In this document: positions 1-8,373 of the stretch, piece after piece
Layout of the letters: each line of letters starts with the position of its first letter
Numbering within the stretch: the first letter of the stretch is position 1
NCBI RefSeq assembly: GCF_002909255.1
Contig: NZ_PIOB01000016.1
Location: 1 to 45,435 of the forward strand
Length of the DNA stretch: 45,435 nucleotides
Direction of reading: 5' to 3'
DNA from: Arenibacter hampyeongensis
GTDB lineage: Bacteria; Bacteroidota; Bacteroidia; Flavobacteriales; Flavobacteriaceae
The notes under the pieces: generated by a model
Seen by the model: the letters and a program-made list of their open reading frames with translations, nothing else
What the model was told of the DNA's origin: nothing
Database searches by the model: none
Translations under genes and position numbers: made by a program

Positions 1-1
1 A

Positions 2-2185
2 AAATTCTTCTGGAAGGTACTCCACTTTCAGGGACAGCGCAATGCCACCAAGAACCGTTATGCCCATATTACCCTAAACCTTCCCCTAGGGGAACACTTG
101 GATGACAATACCTTCCAAGCAGTATCAAGGGAATACATGGAGCAAATGGGCTATGGTGGACAGCCCTTTGTAATGGTAAGGCACACTGATACCGGCCATG
201 AGCATGTCCATATCATAACGACCAATGTGGACGATGATGGAAAGGTCCTCGGAATTTTCAACAGCTATAGAAGGAATGTGGCGACCCAACGATACCTCGA
301 AAAAAAGTTTAGACTATCGCCCTCGCCACGTACCACACAGCAGAGGGAGCTCCCAATATACAGGTCGCCAGAACTCCAGTTCGGCATGGATCCTGCCCAG
401 GGTACGAAGTTCTATTTGCAGGATGTGCTCAACGGCATCCTCCAAAAATACAAAGTGCGCAGTTTCGGGGAGCTGGCAAAACTTGTAAAGCCCTATCACA
501 TACAGGTAAGGCAAACAAAAAACATATCGGGAAGGATAGGTGTGGCCTATGGCCTGGACAATCAAAAAGGCTACAGGACCCGGTTCATCAACGGCTCCAC
601 CGTGCACCGAAGCTTGAGCGGCCCGAAACTGGAAAAAGTTTTCGAGGCCAATTCCAGATCGAAGCTACTTCCGATGCACCGCAAGCGTTTGCTAAAACAA
701 ATAGAAACTACCTATGGACTTTTCAAAACAATTCGGCCTAAGGAACTGACAGAAGTACTTAAGGAATATCAGGACATCGATATAAAACTGGACAGAAAAG
801 GGGATATCATCAAGGGATATACCATCTATGACAGATCGGGCTATGTGTTCAATGATAGGGAGCTGGGCCAAAATATCCGAATGGTGAAACGATCGGAAAT
901 TTTCGTGAACGGTGACCGGCCCACAGAGATCGATACCGACAGCAAACAGTTTACATTGGAAATCCAAAAACTGATAAGGGAAGCATTTTATTCATCCTAT
1001 CTCAAATCCCCGAAACGGAACGGACTGCTCTCGGAGAACATAACGGCCAAAAGCCTAATGGATATCCTTCCGTATGTAAAAACATCCAAAGATTACATTT
1101 ATCTTGAACGCTATCTTCCAAGAAATCCAAAAAATTTGTTGATGGAAGCACTTAAAAGAGAGTTCCCGACGGTGAGGGACAGGCTATACCAATTGGAGGA
1201 AAAAAAGGAAAAAGAAACCTTGGAAAGCAAGTTCCGGCTTATCGGCAGGATATTGGAAAACGGCATTTTCGATGTCGGGACGGAAAAAGGGATTGTCCAT
1301 CGTCTGTTCCGGTCCTTGGGAGTAAAGTACCAGGATAACCGATTATCCTTTTCCGGTTCCAACAAACATACGGTCCCCGTTCGTTTGGTCGAGCTTCCCT
1401 ACCCCAAGGACATGGACACAAATGTATCCACTGGTTTCGTCCGTCAAAACCATTCGGTGCTGGAAATGATGACGGCACAGAATTCCGATACTGGCCCTAG
1501 GTTGACAGCAACGGCCATTTTTTTGCCAATGGTCTTTCCGAAACTGTACGAAGCTATGGCAATCGGTTATAGGCAACAATTCGAGAAGGCCGCATTGGGA
1601 TCATATCTCAAACATGCCGAGCGGATGCACGCCCAATATGAAAAATCTCCGAAGGACTATATGGCCCTTTTCAACGCCAAGGGATTCTATTTTGTAAAAG
1701 GGAAGGACGGATTCGAGGTCCGATCGATTTATACTGACCATAGGACAAGTTGTACCTTGCCCAAAAGAACAGGCCTTTATTTGAATTCCATTCCCGATGT
1801 CACCGCAACATTATTGGAACAGCAGACCGTTATCAACGGCCTGATCAAAGATGGCAGGAACGATCTCAAGAACCTTTGGGCGGGCCATCTAATGGAAAGG
1901 GGAATGTACGATAGGGTCGCCTTTATGCTGACAGCTGAAAAAGTTTACCCAAACTTACATCGGGAAATTGTGCAACATCATATGGACGACGGGCTTCGAA
2001 CAACAGTGGAAGAAGCGATCAAAAGGCAGTCCAGCATTCAACAGAACCGCCTATTGAGGAATGGCGTTTATGCCATCAGTTCGTTATTGGGCAATCGGGG
2101 CAAAGGGCAAGCGGAGGTTTACAACGGGTTCAAGGATGAACTCACTGATTGGTCGAAGTACAAGGGTAAGGGGCTTTCGATTTAG
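2..2185 (+). CDS. Relaxase/mobilization nuclease (MobP/MobB-like), 5'-truncated by window edge
   Basis: The reading frame is open from base 2, so the true start lies upstream of the window; the TTG at 98 is internal. The first codons read KFFWKVLHFQGQ and then KNRYAHITLNLP, which resembles the early part of a relaxase domain. The three-histidine metal-binding motif H-E-H-V-H is encoded at 197-211, followed by IITTNVDDDGK. This is the signature of Bacteroidota MobB/MobP relaxases (PF03432-type), which nick oriT and lead a strand during conjugative transfer. The N-terminal catalytic Tyr is missing because the start is outside. The long remainder (about 600 residues) has no domain I recognise and is charged. 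It points toward the integrase and both sit inside the att site, so it belongs to an integrative element. By eye its G+C is clearly higher than that of the chromosome genes to the right. Confidence 0.82.
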   Translation, partial: KFFWKVLHFQGQRNATKNRYAHITLNLPLGEHLDDNTFQAVSREYMEQMGYGGQPFVMVRHTDTGHEHVHIITTNVDDDGKVLGIFNSYRRNVATQRYLEKKFRLSPSPRTTQQRELPIYRSPELQFGMDPAQGTKFYLQDVLNGILQKYKVRSFGELAKLVKPYHIQVRQTKNISGRIGVAYGLDNQKGYRTRFINGSTVHRSLSGPKLEKVFEANSRSKLLPMHRKRLLKQIETTYGLFKTIRPKELTEVLKEYQDIDIKLDRKGDIIKGYTIYDRSGYVFNDRELGQNIRMVKRSEIFVNGDRPTEIDTDSKQFTLEIQKLIREAFYSSYLKSPKRNGLLSENITAKSLMDILPYVKTSKDYIYLERYLPRNPKNLLMEALKREFPTVRDRLYQLEEKKEKETLESKFRLIGRILENGIFDVGTEKGIVHRLFRSLGVKYQDNRLSFSGSNKHTVPVRLVELPYPKDMDTNVSTGFVRQNHSVLEMMTAQNSDTGPRLTATAIFLPMVFPKLYEAMAIGYRQQFEKAALGSYLKHAERMHAQYEKSPKDYMALFNAKGFYFVKGKDGFEVRSIYTDHRTSCTLPKRTGLYLNSIPDVTATLLEQQTVINGLIKDGRNDLKNLWAGHLMERGMYDRVAFMLTAEKVYPNLHREIVQHHMDDGLRTTVEEAIKRQSSIQQNRLLRNGVYAISSLLGNRGKGQAEVYNGFKDELTDWSKYKGKGLSI

Positions 2186-2375
2186 TGTTTTGAAAAAGTG
2201 TTCGGTTATATTATCTGGCATTCTATGAGTGCTTTTTAGTGGATAGGGGAAGAAATATATTTTTGGTTTCTATAATTCAATATTACCAATACGACAGCAT
2301 AATGTTGATTTGAAACAACTTGCGATTACTTTGGTTCTTTAAAGCCAAAAAAAGTTAGGATAGATAAGTATATAA

Positions 2376-3599
2376 TCAAAAATTGATTACCGCATCTAAA
2401 GCCTCGTCAGCTTCCTTATGAATAAAATTAGCTTGATAGTTTATGGTTGTTTTTAAATCACTGTGCCGATATAGCTTTTGTAACATCAATGGATGAATCT
2501 TATCGCCAGCAATATTCCCAAAGGAATGACGGGCAATGTGCATGGTTATTTTTTTGCTGATTCCGGCCTTTACAGTTATTTTCTTTAAATGTTTATTGAA
2601 TTTTAAGGTGGCATTTTTTGTGCTACGCAACATACGGTCCGCATTGTTATGGTCAATACCTCTTAATTCGGGAAAGATATACTCATTCGTTCCAGGATCA
2701 AGGTCAGCATATTGATCGATAATATTTTGGAGCTTGTCTGATATTTTTAAGGAGATTACTTTACTGTTTTTGCTCATCTGATAAAAGAGACGACCCTCAT
2801 GAATATCGGCCCATTTTATTTTTAAAACATCAGCGATACGCATTCCTGCCAAATAAAAGCTGAATAACCAGACATTCCGTGCATGATTTTGCGGGGCATG
2901 AACTGAAAGGTCTAGATTTTCGATACGGGAAATTTCTTCACTTGTCAGACCTATTTTGACAGATTGTGGTATTTTAATTTTAATCTTGCCCTTTTCAGAG
3001 CCAAAAGGATAAAATTCAGGTTTCACCAGTTTTTCCTGTATAGCTCTATTGTATAACGTGCGGATAAACATTAGAACATTGGCAATACTTCGATCACCAA
3101 GTGTGCCCACGGATCTCAAATAACTCTGTAGACCTCGCAGAAAGGGAACAGTTATCTGGTCAAAACTTAATGATTTACCTCCCATATAATCTTTGATGCG
3201 ATTGAGTAAGGGGCGTTCACTATCTATACGGGATAATTTTTTGCTTTCCTTCAATTGCTTAAAGTGCTTTTCAGCGTACTCAAAAAAGGAGTGTCCGGAT
3301 AAAGTGGTAGTCAATTGTGATTTCAATTCTTGAACAGAAAAATGGTCGCCATCTTTTGCAGCCGTATCCAATAAAATGGAATTCGCTTCCGACTGCTTAA
3401 TTGCAATTAGATTATTTAAACGTGCAGAATTAGGGTGTGATTTTTTGACTTTTTGTTTTGTCCCATCCCAAAATTTGGGGTCAAGATATTGACCTGTGTA
3501 TAGAAAAGTTGATTTTCTATCTTTAGTGACTCGAACTGCAATTGGAAAAAGTCCTTGTTTGTTACTTTTTTTTCTTAATATAGTGTTGATTGTTGCCAT
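2376..3599 (-). CDS. Tyrosine recombinase/integrase of the integrative element
   Basis: A phage-integrase family site-specific recombinase of 407 residues. I start it at the ATG at 3599 (MATINTILRKKSNKQG), which matches the N-terminal arm-binding domain of Bacteroidota integrases; the 19 codons upstream encode a Cys/Tyr/Leu-rich stretch that looks spurious. Central SAM-like domain at about 105-210. The catalytic residues of the C-terminal domain are visible: R254 in GMRIAD, H354-x-x-R357 in HIARHSF, H379 in YRHSD and Tyr388 in TINYQ. It lies just inside a tRNA 3'-end fragment at 3760-3780 and reads away from it, the standard position for an integrase beside its attachment site. A relaxase lies upstream on the other strand, converging on it. 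It should catalyse integration into, and perhaps excision from, the tRNA gene. Confidence 0.92.
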   Translation of the reverse strand: MATINTILRKKSNKQGLFPIAVRVTKDRKSTFLYTGQYLDPKFWDGTKQKVKKSHPNSARLNNLIAIKQSEANSILLDTAAKDGDHFSVQELKSQLTTTLSGHSFFEYAEKHFKQLKESKKLSRIDSERPLLNRIKDYMGGKSLSFDQITVPFLRGLQSYLRSVGTLGDRSIANVLMFIRTLYNRAIQEKLVKPEFYPFGSEKGKIKIKIPQSVKIGLTSEEISRIENLDLSVHAPQNHARNVWLFSFYLAGMRIADVLKIKWADIHEGRLFYQMSKNSKVISLKISDKLQNIIDQYADLDPGTNEYIFPELRGIDHNNADRMLRSTKNATLKFNKHLKKITVKAGISKKITMHIARHSFGNIAGDKIHPLMLQKLYRHSDLKTTINYQANFIHKEADEALDAVINF

Positions 3600-3635
3600 T
3601 TTTTTCGAACATATGTAGTAAAGATACAAAATCCA

Positions 3636-3655
3636 GGTACAACATAGGTACAACA
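3636..3655 (+). repeat. Tandem direct repeat GGTACAACA upstream of the integrase
   Basis: GGTACAACA occurs twice, at 3636-3644 and 3647-3655, 11 bp apart (one helical turn), just upstream of the chosen integrase start. A third copy, GGTACAACATA, is at 3830-3840 on the other side of the tRNA fragment. Direct repeats with helical spacing next to an att site are compatible with integrase arm-type binding sites or an autoregulatory operator; this is inference. Confidence 0.4.
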
Positions 3656-3759
3656 AATGATGGTTTTTCTTGGTTTATTAAGGTCTTATATGGTTTTTGA
3701 TATTGGTTAAAGTGCACATTTTCAGTTAAATAGAAACATATTGATTTAAAAGCATATAA

Positions 3760-3780
3760 GTTCGAGTCCTAGTAGGCCAA
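3760..3780 (+). other. Attachment site (attR): tRNA 3'-end fragment
   Basis: The 21 bases read as the end of a tRNA: G53, the T-loop TTCGAGT, the 3' T-stem CCTAG, the acceptor strand TAGGCCA and discriminator A, with no encoded CCA. The upstream bases ATAAG do not pair with the T-stem (CTAGG would be required), and no D- or anticodon arm is present, so only the 3' end exists. This is the expected product of integration into a tRNA 3' end, with the element on the left and the intact gene at its far end. The implied acceptor begins U1 paired to A72, a feature of bacterial tRNA-Gln, so tRNA-Gln is a possible target. Confidence 0.7.
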
Positions 3781-3785
3781 CGTTT

Positions 3786-3825
3786 AAATCCCCTGATTTC
3801 ATTGAGATTGGGGGATTTTTTATTT
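3786..3825 (+). terminator. Rho-independent terminator of the target tRNA
   Basis: AAATCCCC (3786-3793) pairs with GGGGATTT (3811-3818) around a 17-nt loop and is followed by a T-rich run. It lies 5 bp after the tRNA fragment, so it is probably the original terminator of the disrupted tRNA gene and marks chromosomal sequence outside the element. Confidence 0.65.
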
Positions 3826-4114
3826 CTTGGGTACAACATAATTGATTTTTATTAAATTCAACTGTGATCATATCCAAAATAAGGGAGGCCCAATAGTATC
3901 ACTTTATAACATGGCTTTAAGACACACCACTGCTATTTTCTTCCCAATTAAAATTGACAGGATTGTTCATCTAAACTGACTATTTACGACATATATCTAG
4001 CAAAACATCCCTTGGTAGTTATGGGGAGGGCTATTTATCGACTTTTGGCCATTGAATACAATTTCCCAACAGTGCAACGTTTTTTGCCTTGTGATAAAGG
4101 AAATGGGATAGACG

Positions 4115-4171
4115 CTATTTAAAACCGAATACCTTGGCAAGCTCTTCAAACGAATTTTCCGTCCAATGGTT
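4115..4171 (-). pseudogene. Probable former C-terminus of the aldolase, beyond an in-frame TGA
   Basis: In the same frame, immediately after the TGA, the sequence encodes NHWTENSFEELAKVFGFK and then TAG. This amphipathic tail resembles C-terminal helices of DHDPS-family proteins. The simplest reading is a single nonsense change that shortened the protein by 19 codons, or a base-calling error; a chance frame cannot be excluded over so short a stretch. Confidence 0.45.
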
Positions 4172-5206
4172 TCAGCCGTAGGTCGCAAGATGAATCTGTA
4201 GTTCTTCACATAAAGCAGTAAGCTCTGTCCATAGCAATTCCAAACGGACTTTATCCGACTTATCCAAGGGCAAAGTATTCTTCCTACTGTTTATGGTCAA
4301 ATCAAGGCCTCGCAAGTTCATAAAATATTTGGCTCCGATTGAATACTTTTTACCGATAACTGATTTGTTGGCTAGGACGAAATCATTTACTTTTTTTACA
4401 GATTCCGACACCTCTTCAGTCCGCCCGTTTTGCCACAGGTAAGAGAATAATTCTGGATAATAGTTGCCGGCAATACAGGATATGCCTGCGCCTCCATGAC
4501 GAATAGACTGTAATACATCTGGTGAATGTGCATTGTAGATGCCTAAATCGGAATTGGAAGCAATATCTATCTTCTTGTCCACCAAATCGGCATCGCATGT
4601 GGTATCTTTAAAGTATAGATATCTTCCCGTTTTTTGAAGCTGAGCTAACATCTCTGGACTAATTTGTCGTTTGTAAGGACTTGGGCATTCGTAAATACCC
4701 AAGGGGATATTCCCGGTCTGATTCATGATGCCTTCAAAAGAATTCAATAGCGCAGCATCATTGGCCCCTTTTTCAACCATTACGGCTGGTATTAAAACGA
4801 CAGCCTCAACTCCTGTATCATAGATTTTCTTAATAAAATCTGCATTTTTCGTTACTTCGCCGTAAAAGGTTCCAGTGGATACTACGGGTAGTTCGGTATT
4901 TTCGACAACGAACTTCGTAAGGTCTATGCGTTCTTGATCACTGAGATTGTACATTTCGCTTGAACCACAATTTGCAAATAAGCCCGTGGATCCAGAATCC
5001 TCGTACCACCGAATTAATCTTTTTAACCCTTGGTAATCGATAGATAGATCCACGTTAAAGGGTGTCATCATTACTGGCCAAAAGCCACCGGGCAGTTTGT
5101 TTCCTACGGAATTAAAAGGCAAATTTTCGAGCCCCCTACTTAACCATATACCGCCTAAAGTTGTCATAAATGCAGTACTCACAAATTTTCTACGGGTCCA
5201 ATTCAT
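4172..5206 (-). CDS. Dihydrodipicolinate synthase/N-acetylneuraminate lyase-family aldolase with Tat-like leader
   Basis: A class I (Schiff-base) pyruvate aldolase-family protein of 344 residues. The active-site lysine is K200 in YFKDTT and the conserved tyrosine Y172 in GIYECP. The substrate-loop region is GLFANCGSSEMYNLSDQER (75-93), the usual G-x-x-G-E-x-x-x-L-x-x-x-E-R pattern with some changes. The N-terminus has a twin-arginine motif, TRRKFV (4-9), followed by a short hydrophobic stretch, so it may be exported by Tat, which is unusual for a family that normally works in the cytoplasm. Family members cleave or form 2-keto acids such as sialic acid, 4-hydroxy-tetrahydrodipicolinate or 2-keto-3-deoxy sugar acids; the substrate here is unknown. 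Reading past the TGA stop at 4172-4174 gives 18 more plausible codons to a TAG at 4115, so the gene may be slightly truncated. It sits apart from the sialidase-like genes on the opposite strand. Confidence 0.82.
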   Translation of the reverse strand: MNWTRRKFVSTAFMTTLGGIWLSRGLENLPFNSVGNKLPGGFWPVMMTPFNVDLSIDYQGLKRLIRWYEDSGSTGLFANCGSSEMYNLSDQERIDLTKFVVENTELPVVSTGTFYGEVTKNADFIKKIYDTGVEAVVLIPAVMVEKGANDAALLNSFEGIMNQTGNIPLGIYECPSPYKRQISPEMLAQLQKTGRYLYFKDTTCDADLVDKKIDIASNSDLGIYNAHSPDVLQSIRHGGAGISCIAGNYYPELFSYLWQNGRTEEVSESVKKVNDFVLANKSVIGKKYSIGAKYFMNLRGLDLTINSRKNTLPLDKSDKVRLELLWTELTALCEELQIHLATYG

Positions 5207-5831
5207 TCTATATTAAATTTATTTTACACATGGCTTATTTAAACCAAAATCCTGAGGGTTAAAATACTAAATTTTGGGTATCAATTTAAATCTGTCATAG
5301 ATTTAAAGCTTCATTTTTTGGTGTTGTTGTAATTGGGACTTTAAAAAAGGGATTCTTTAATGGGATTTAAGTACGCTAGAATTAAGGCGTTGAAAGGTTG
5401 TGATTCCTTGTTAATCTTCTAAAATGAGGTTGTGCAATTCCCTACTAAGGGAAGAGGCATTTTTTATATTTAATACCTTGATGTTTTTTTCAATATTATT
5501 TATCCTCCAACAACTTACTCCTAAAAAACTGTAGGTCAAGAAGTGATTTTGTTTAATTAATTTTAAAAAATAATTTTTCCTTGGAAGGTCTGCCATAAAT
5601 GGTCCCGGATGAGGATTTCTTAATCAAATACACCTTCTCTGATGGTATAAAAATCTATGAAAGTTGGAATATGCGGTGTTTCATATTATATTTCCACTTT
5701 TATTCAAAGGTAAAAAAAGAGATGCTTTTATGAAATTTGCTTAATCGTTTAAATCGAAAAGATTAATTTACTTTGGGTATCAACAAGTTGTTATGTGCAA
5801 AAGAGACCAAATTAATAAAGAGAGTACTATT
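5207..5831. other. Divergent intergenic region (625 bp) with no supported gene
   Basis: AT-rich spacer between the aldolase (leftward) and the sialidase-like gene (rightward), presumably carrying both promoters; I see only imperfect matches to TAnnTTTG. A 61-codon minus-strand frame (5411-5596) is the only sizeable frame, has no recognisable motif, and I do not call it. Confidence 0.55.
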
Positions 5832-7091
5832 ATGAATTTACACAATGTATCAAGCTTTAACTTTTTTCTATGCCTCCTTATATTTTGTTTTTCCTCTCCA
5901 AGTGCAACAGCTCAGAAACACCACAAAGAACTGCCGAGCAGTGCAGGTAAATCGGTTTATGGTTTTAATCCTGAATTTGAGAAGGTCAAATCTAGGGTAA
6001 GCTATGTGCCAGGGATTAAGGTAATCAGAGGGGAAACCCATGTGATTGTTCCAGAGCAGGAATTTTTCTGCCCTGCCGGTAGTGTTTTCAAATACAACAA
6101 TGGGGATATTCAGGTTTTTGACAGACGTTCAAATAACGGCGGAAAGACCTGGCGTCAGGTAGCCCATATTCTGGAAAATTCTACCTACCAATTCCCGGCA
6201 CCGGATGGGGAGGTAGTTATGTTTCAATCGGATAATGCAGCGGGAGGTTCAACCAGTGCAGGAAGACCGGAAATTTCTTTACAAAAGTCTGATGAGGTAG
6301 GTGTTTTAGTGGCCAATTTTTTTCGTTCCAATGATAATGGACTAAGTAGAAAAAGTGATCCTGCTAGAATTTATTTGCCTGAAATTTTTAGGGATTGGTC
6401 GGGCGTTTTGTGCCGTAATATTGTTGGACTGAATGACGGGAGCCTTCTTATGAGTATGTACCTAAGAAGTGGGGACAAGAAGTCCGTTGAGAATAAATTT
6501 CGAGACATTGTTTTAAAATCCACTGATAGAGGTAAGACTTGGCATTACCTATCAACTGTAGCCTTTGATATGTCAGAAGATAACAGGGGGGAAGGTTTTA
6601 ATGAAGCTTCACTGCTGGTGCGTCCCGATGGTAAAATTAATTGCTACATGAGGTCGGGTGCAAGTTACCAAGCTTCCTTAGGAAGTTCTAATAACAACGA
6701 TTGGGATAATAAAATGCCTTTCAGTTTTGGGCAACAGACTCCAATTTATAAGTCTGTTTCCGTTGATGGTGGTAAGAGCTGGAGTATTCCGGACCCCATA
6801 ACTTCCCATGGTGTTTGGCCGGATACTGCTCTGATGAAAAATGGGATTACTGCCTTGACCTACGGACGACCTGGCAACTGGATAATGTTTAATGAAGGAG
6901 AGAGCGATAACTGGGGTCCCATTATTCCATTTTATAATGACCTTTATCCCCCGGATTGTGGAAATTATGTATCAGTTGCCGAAGTGGCCCCTGACATTTT
7001 GCTGGTAGTGTATTCCCGAACCAACCCAAACGATCATTGGAAAAGTGAGCTAGTGGGCACGTATTTTAATGTTAAGGCCATGAAGGAGTAA
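5832..7091 (+). CDS. Secreted sialidase-family (Asp-box beta-propeller) protein
   Basis: A protein of 419 residues from the ATG at 5832. I prefer this start because it begins directly with a Sec signal peptide (MNLHNVSS, hydrophobic FFLCLLIFCF, likely cut after ATAQ); an earlier ATG at 5793 would put 13 polar residues before it. Three Asp-box motifs, the loops that tie together sialidase/BNR propeller blades, are visible at about 100-107 (SNNGGKTW), 230-237 (STDRGKTW) and 310-317 (SVDGGKSW). I do not see the N-terminal FRIP/YRIP arginine motif of GH33 sialidases, so true sialidase activity is doubtful; other glycoside hydrolases and sugar-binding propellers share the fold. It is followed 13 bp later by a second Asp-box protein, likely in one transcript. 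Confidence 0.8.
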   Translation: MNLHNVSSFNFFLCLLIFCFSSPSATAQKHHKELPSSAGKSVYGFNPEFEKVKSRVSYVPGIKVIRGETHVIVPEQEFFCPAGSVFKYNNGDIQVFDRRSNNGGKTWRQVAHILENSTYQFPAPDGEVVMFQSDNAAGGSTSAGRPEISLQKSDEVGVLVANFFRSNDNGLSRKSDPARIYLPEIFRDWSGVLCRNIVGLNDGSLLMSMYLRSGDKKSVENKFRDIVLKSTDRGKTWHYLSTVAFDMSEDNRGEGFNEASLLVRPDGKINCYMRSGASYQASLGSSNNNDWDNKMPFSFGQQTPIYKSVSVDGGKSWSIPDPITSHGVWPDTALMKNGITALTYGRPGNWIMFNEGESDNWGPIIPFYNDLYPPDCGNYVSVAEVAPDILLVVYSRTNPNDHWKSELVGTYFNVKAMKE

Positions 7092-7104
7092 AAAAAATTA
7101 AGTT

Positions 7105-8268
7105 ATGATGAATATAAAAGTTTGCTACGTATTTCTTATACTCACAATGTTACATAATTTGTGTTTTGGTCAATTGGATAAATCCTTCCTTGACCCGCCC
7201 AAATTAATAAAAAATCCATCATCAGTAGAGTATTATACTCCCGAGAGTAGAAAATTCACCGGAATTTCTAGTCTCGCTGTTAGCCCAAATGGACGACTGT
7301 GGGCTACATGGTATTCCGGAATAACACCAGGGGAAGATGCTAATAATTATGTGGTTGTTTCCACTAGTGCAGATAATGGGCAAACTTGGGAAGAAGTCTT
7401 TGTGATTGATTCTGACAAACAGGGTCCTGTTAGGGCTTTTGATCCAGAAGTATGGATCGATCCTGCAGGTAAACTCTGGATTTTTTGGTCACAATCAATT
7501 CATAAGGAGATGGATAAGCATTACGATGGCATTAACACAGGTGTGTGGGTTTTGACTGTGGATGATGCTGAAGATGGTAACCCTTCATGGCCTACACCAA
7601 AACGGATTATTGATGGTATAATGATGTGTAAGCCAATCGTATTATCTACAGGGGAATGGGTTTTGCCAGTTTCAACATGGCAAATAAACGATGGGGCAAA
7701 AGCAGTTATGTCCATGGATTCAGGTAAAAGCTGGCAAATACGGGGTGCCGTTAACGTTCCAGAATTGGCACGTAATGCTGATGAACACATGATTGTAGAG
7801 AGAAAGAATGGGACATTATGGATGCTTGTTCGAACTAAATATGGGATAGGGGAAAGTATTTCAAAGGACAAGGGGTATTCTTGGACCCCGTTAATACCTT
7901 CTAAAATTCAACATCCAACGGCTAGATTTTTCATTTATAGACTTAATTCTGGAAATCTTTTACTAGTAAAACATGGGCCAATAGATATGAAAATTGGACG
8001 ATCCCATCTAATGGCTTTTATATCTAAAGATGATGGATTTTCATGGTCGGATGGCTTGTTGCTGGACGAAAGAAAAGATGTGTCCTATCCCGATGGTCAG
8101 CAATCAAATGATGGAACTATTTATATTACTTATGATTATAACCGCAGAAGTGATCAAGAAATCTTTATTACAAGTTTTTCTGAGGAAGATGTAGTGTTGG
8201 GTTCAAGTAAAACAATATTGGCAGTGTACAATCGAAGGATGCTTGTTAGCAAGGGTGGCGCACAATAA
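7105..8268 (+). CDS. Secreted sialidase-family (BNR repeat) protein
   Basis: A 387-residue propeller protein with a Sec signal peptide (MMNIKVCYVFLILTMLHNLCFGQ). Four Asp boxes are visible: SADNGQTW (88-95), SMDSGKSW (203-210), SKDKGYSW (253-260) and SKDDGFSW (307-314). At the position where GH33 sialidases have F/Y-R-I-P this protein reads FTGISSLAVSPNGRLWATWY (51-70), lacking the arginine, so it belongs to the broader exo-sialidase-like/BNR_2 group of unknown substrate. DEHMIVERKNGTLWMLVRT (227-244 region) is a conserved-looking active-site candidate segment. The start could be the ATG at 7105 or 7108. It closely follows the preceding Asp-box gene and converges on the fucosidase, with which it may share a glycan substrate. 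Confidence 0.8.
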   Translation: MMNIKVCYVFLILTMLHNLCFGQLDKSFLDPPKLIKNPSSVEYYTPESRKFTGISSLAVSPNGRLWATWYSGITPGEDANNYVVVSTSADNGQTWEEVFVIDSDKQGPVRAFDPEVWIDPAGKLWIFWSQSIHKEMDKHYDGINTGVWVLTVDDAEDGNPSWPTPKRIIDGIMMCKPIVLSTGEWVLPVSTWQINDGAKAVMSMDSGKSWQIRGAVNVPELARNADEHMIVERKNGTLWMLVRTKYGIGESISKDKGYSWTPLIPSKIQHPTARFFIYRLNSGNLLLVKHGPIDMKIGRSHLMAFISKDDGFSWSDGLLLDERKDVSYPDGQQSNDGTIYITYDYNRRSDQEIFITSFSEEDVVLGSSKTILAVYNRRMLVSKGGAQ

Positions 8269-8373
8269 TTCAATGATTCGGGCTATAAAGGTTCATGTTT
8301 AGCCATAAAATGGATTGCTGCGACCTATGTCCCACTTTACCATCTGATTTTCAATGATTTTTGGAATCAATTC

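Larger units (their letters stand above)
3600..4114. other. Non-coding junction region (515 bp)
   Basis: This gap holds the GGTACAACA repeats, the att fragment and the tRNA terminator listed separately. From about 3841 to 4114 I see no convincing gene, RNA or repeat. The reading frame at 3997-4209 on the minus strand is mostly an out-of-frame shadow of the neighbouring aldolase. Confidence 0.6.

Noticed and set aside
3700..3780. A complete tRNA gene ending at 3780
   Set aside because: Only the T-loop and 3' strands fit. The 5' T-stem, D-arm and anticodon arm cannot be built from the preceding bases.
3997..4209. 70-codon minus-strand frame overlapping the aldolase end
   Set aside because: Its first part is a shifted-frame shadow of the aldolase and the rest has no identifiable feature. 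The in-frame continuation past the TGA is the better explanation of this segment.
5411..5596. 61-codon minus-strand frame in the gap before the first Asp-box gene
   Set aside because: No recognisable motif and no homology I can name. Upstream the same frame adds NPHPGPF before a stop. In AT-rich DNA a frame of this size can arise by chance.
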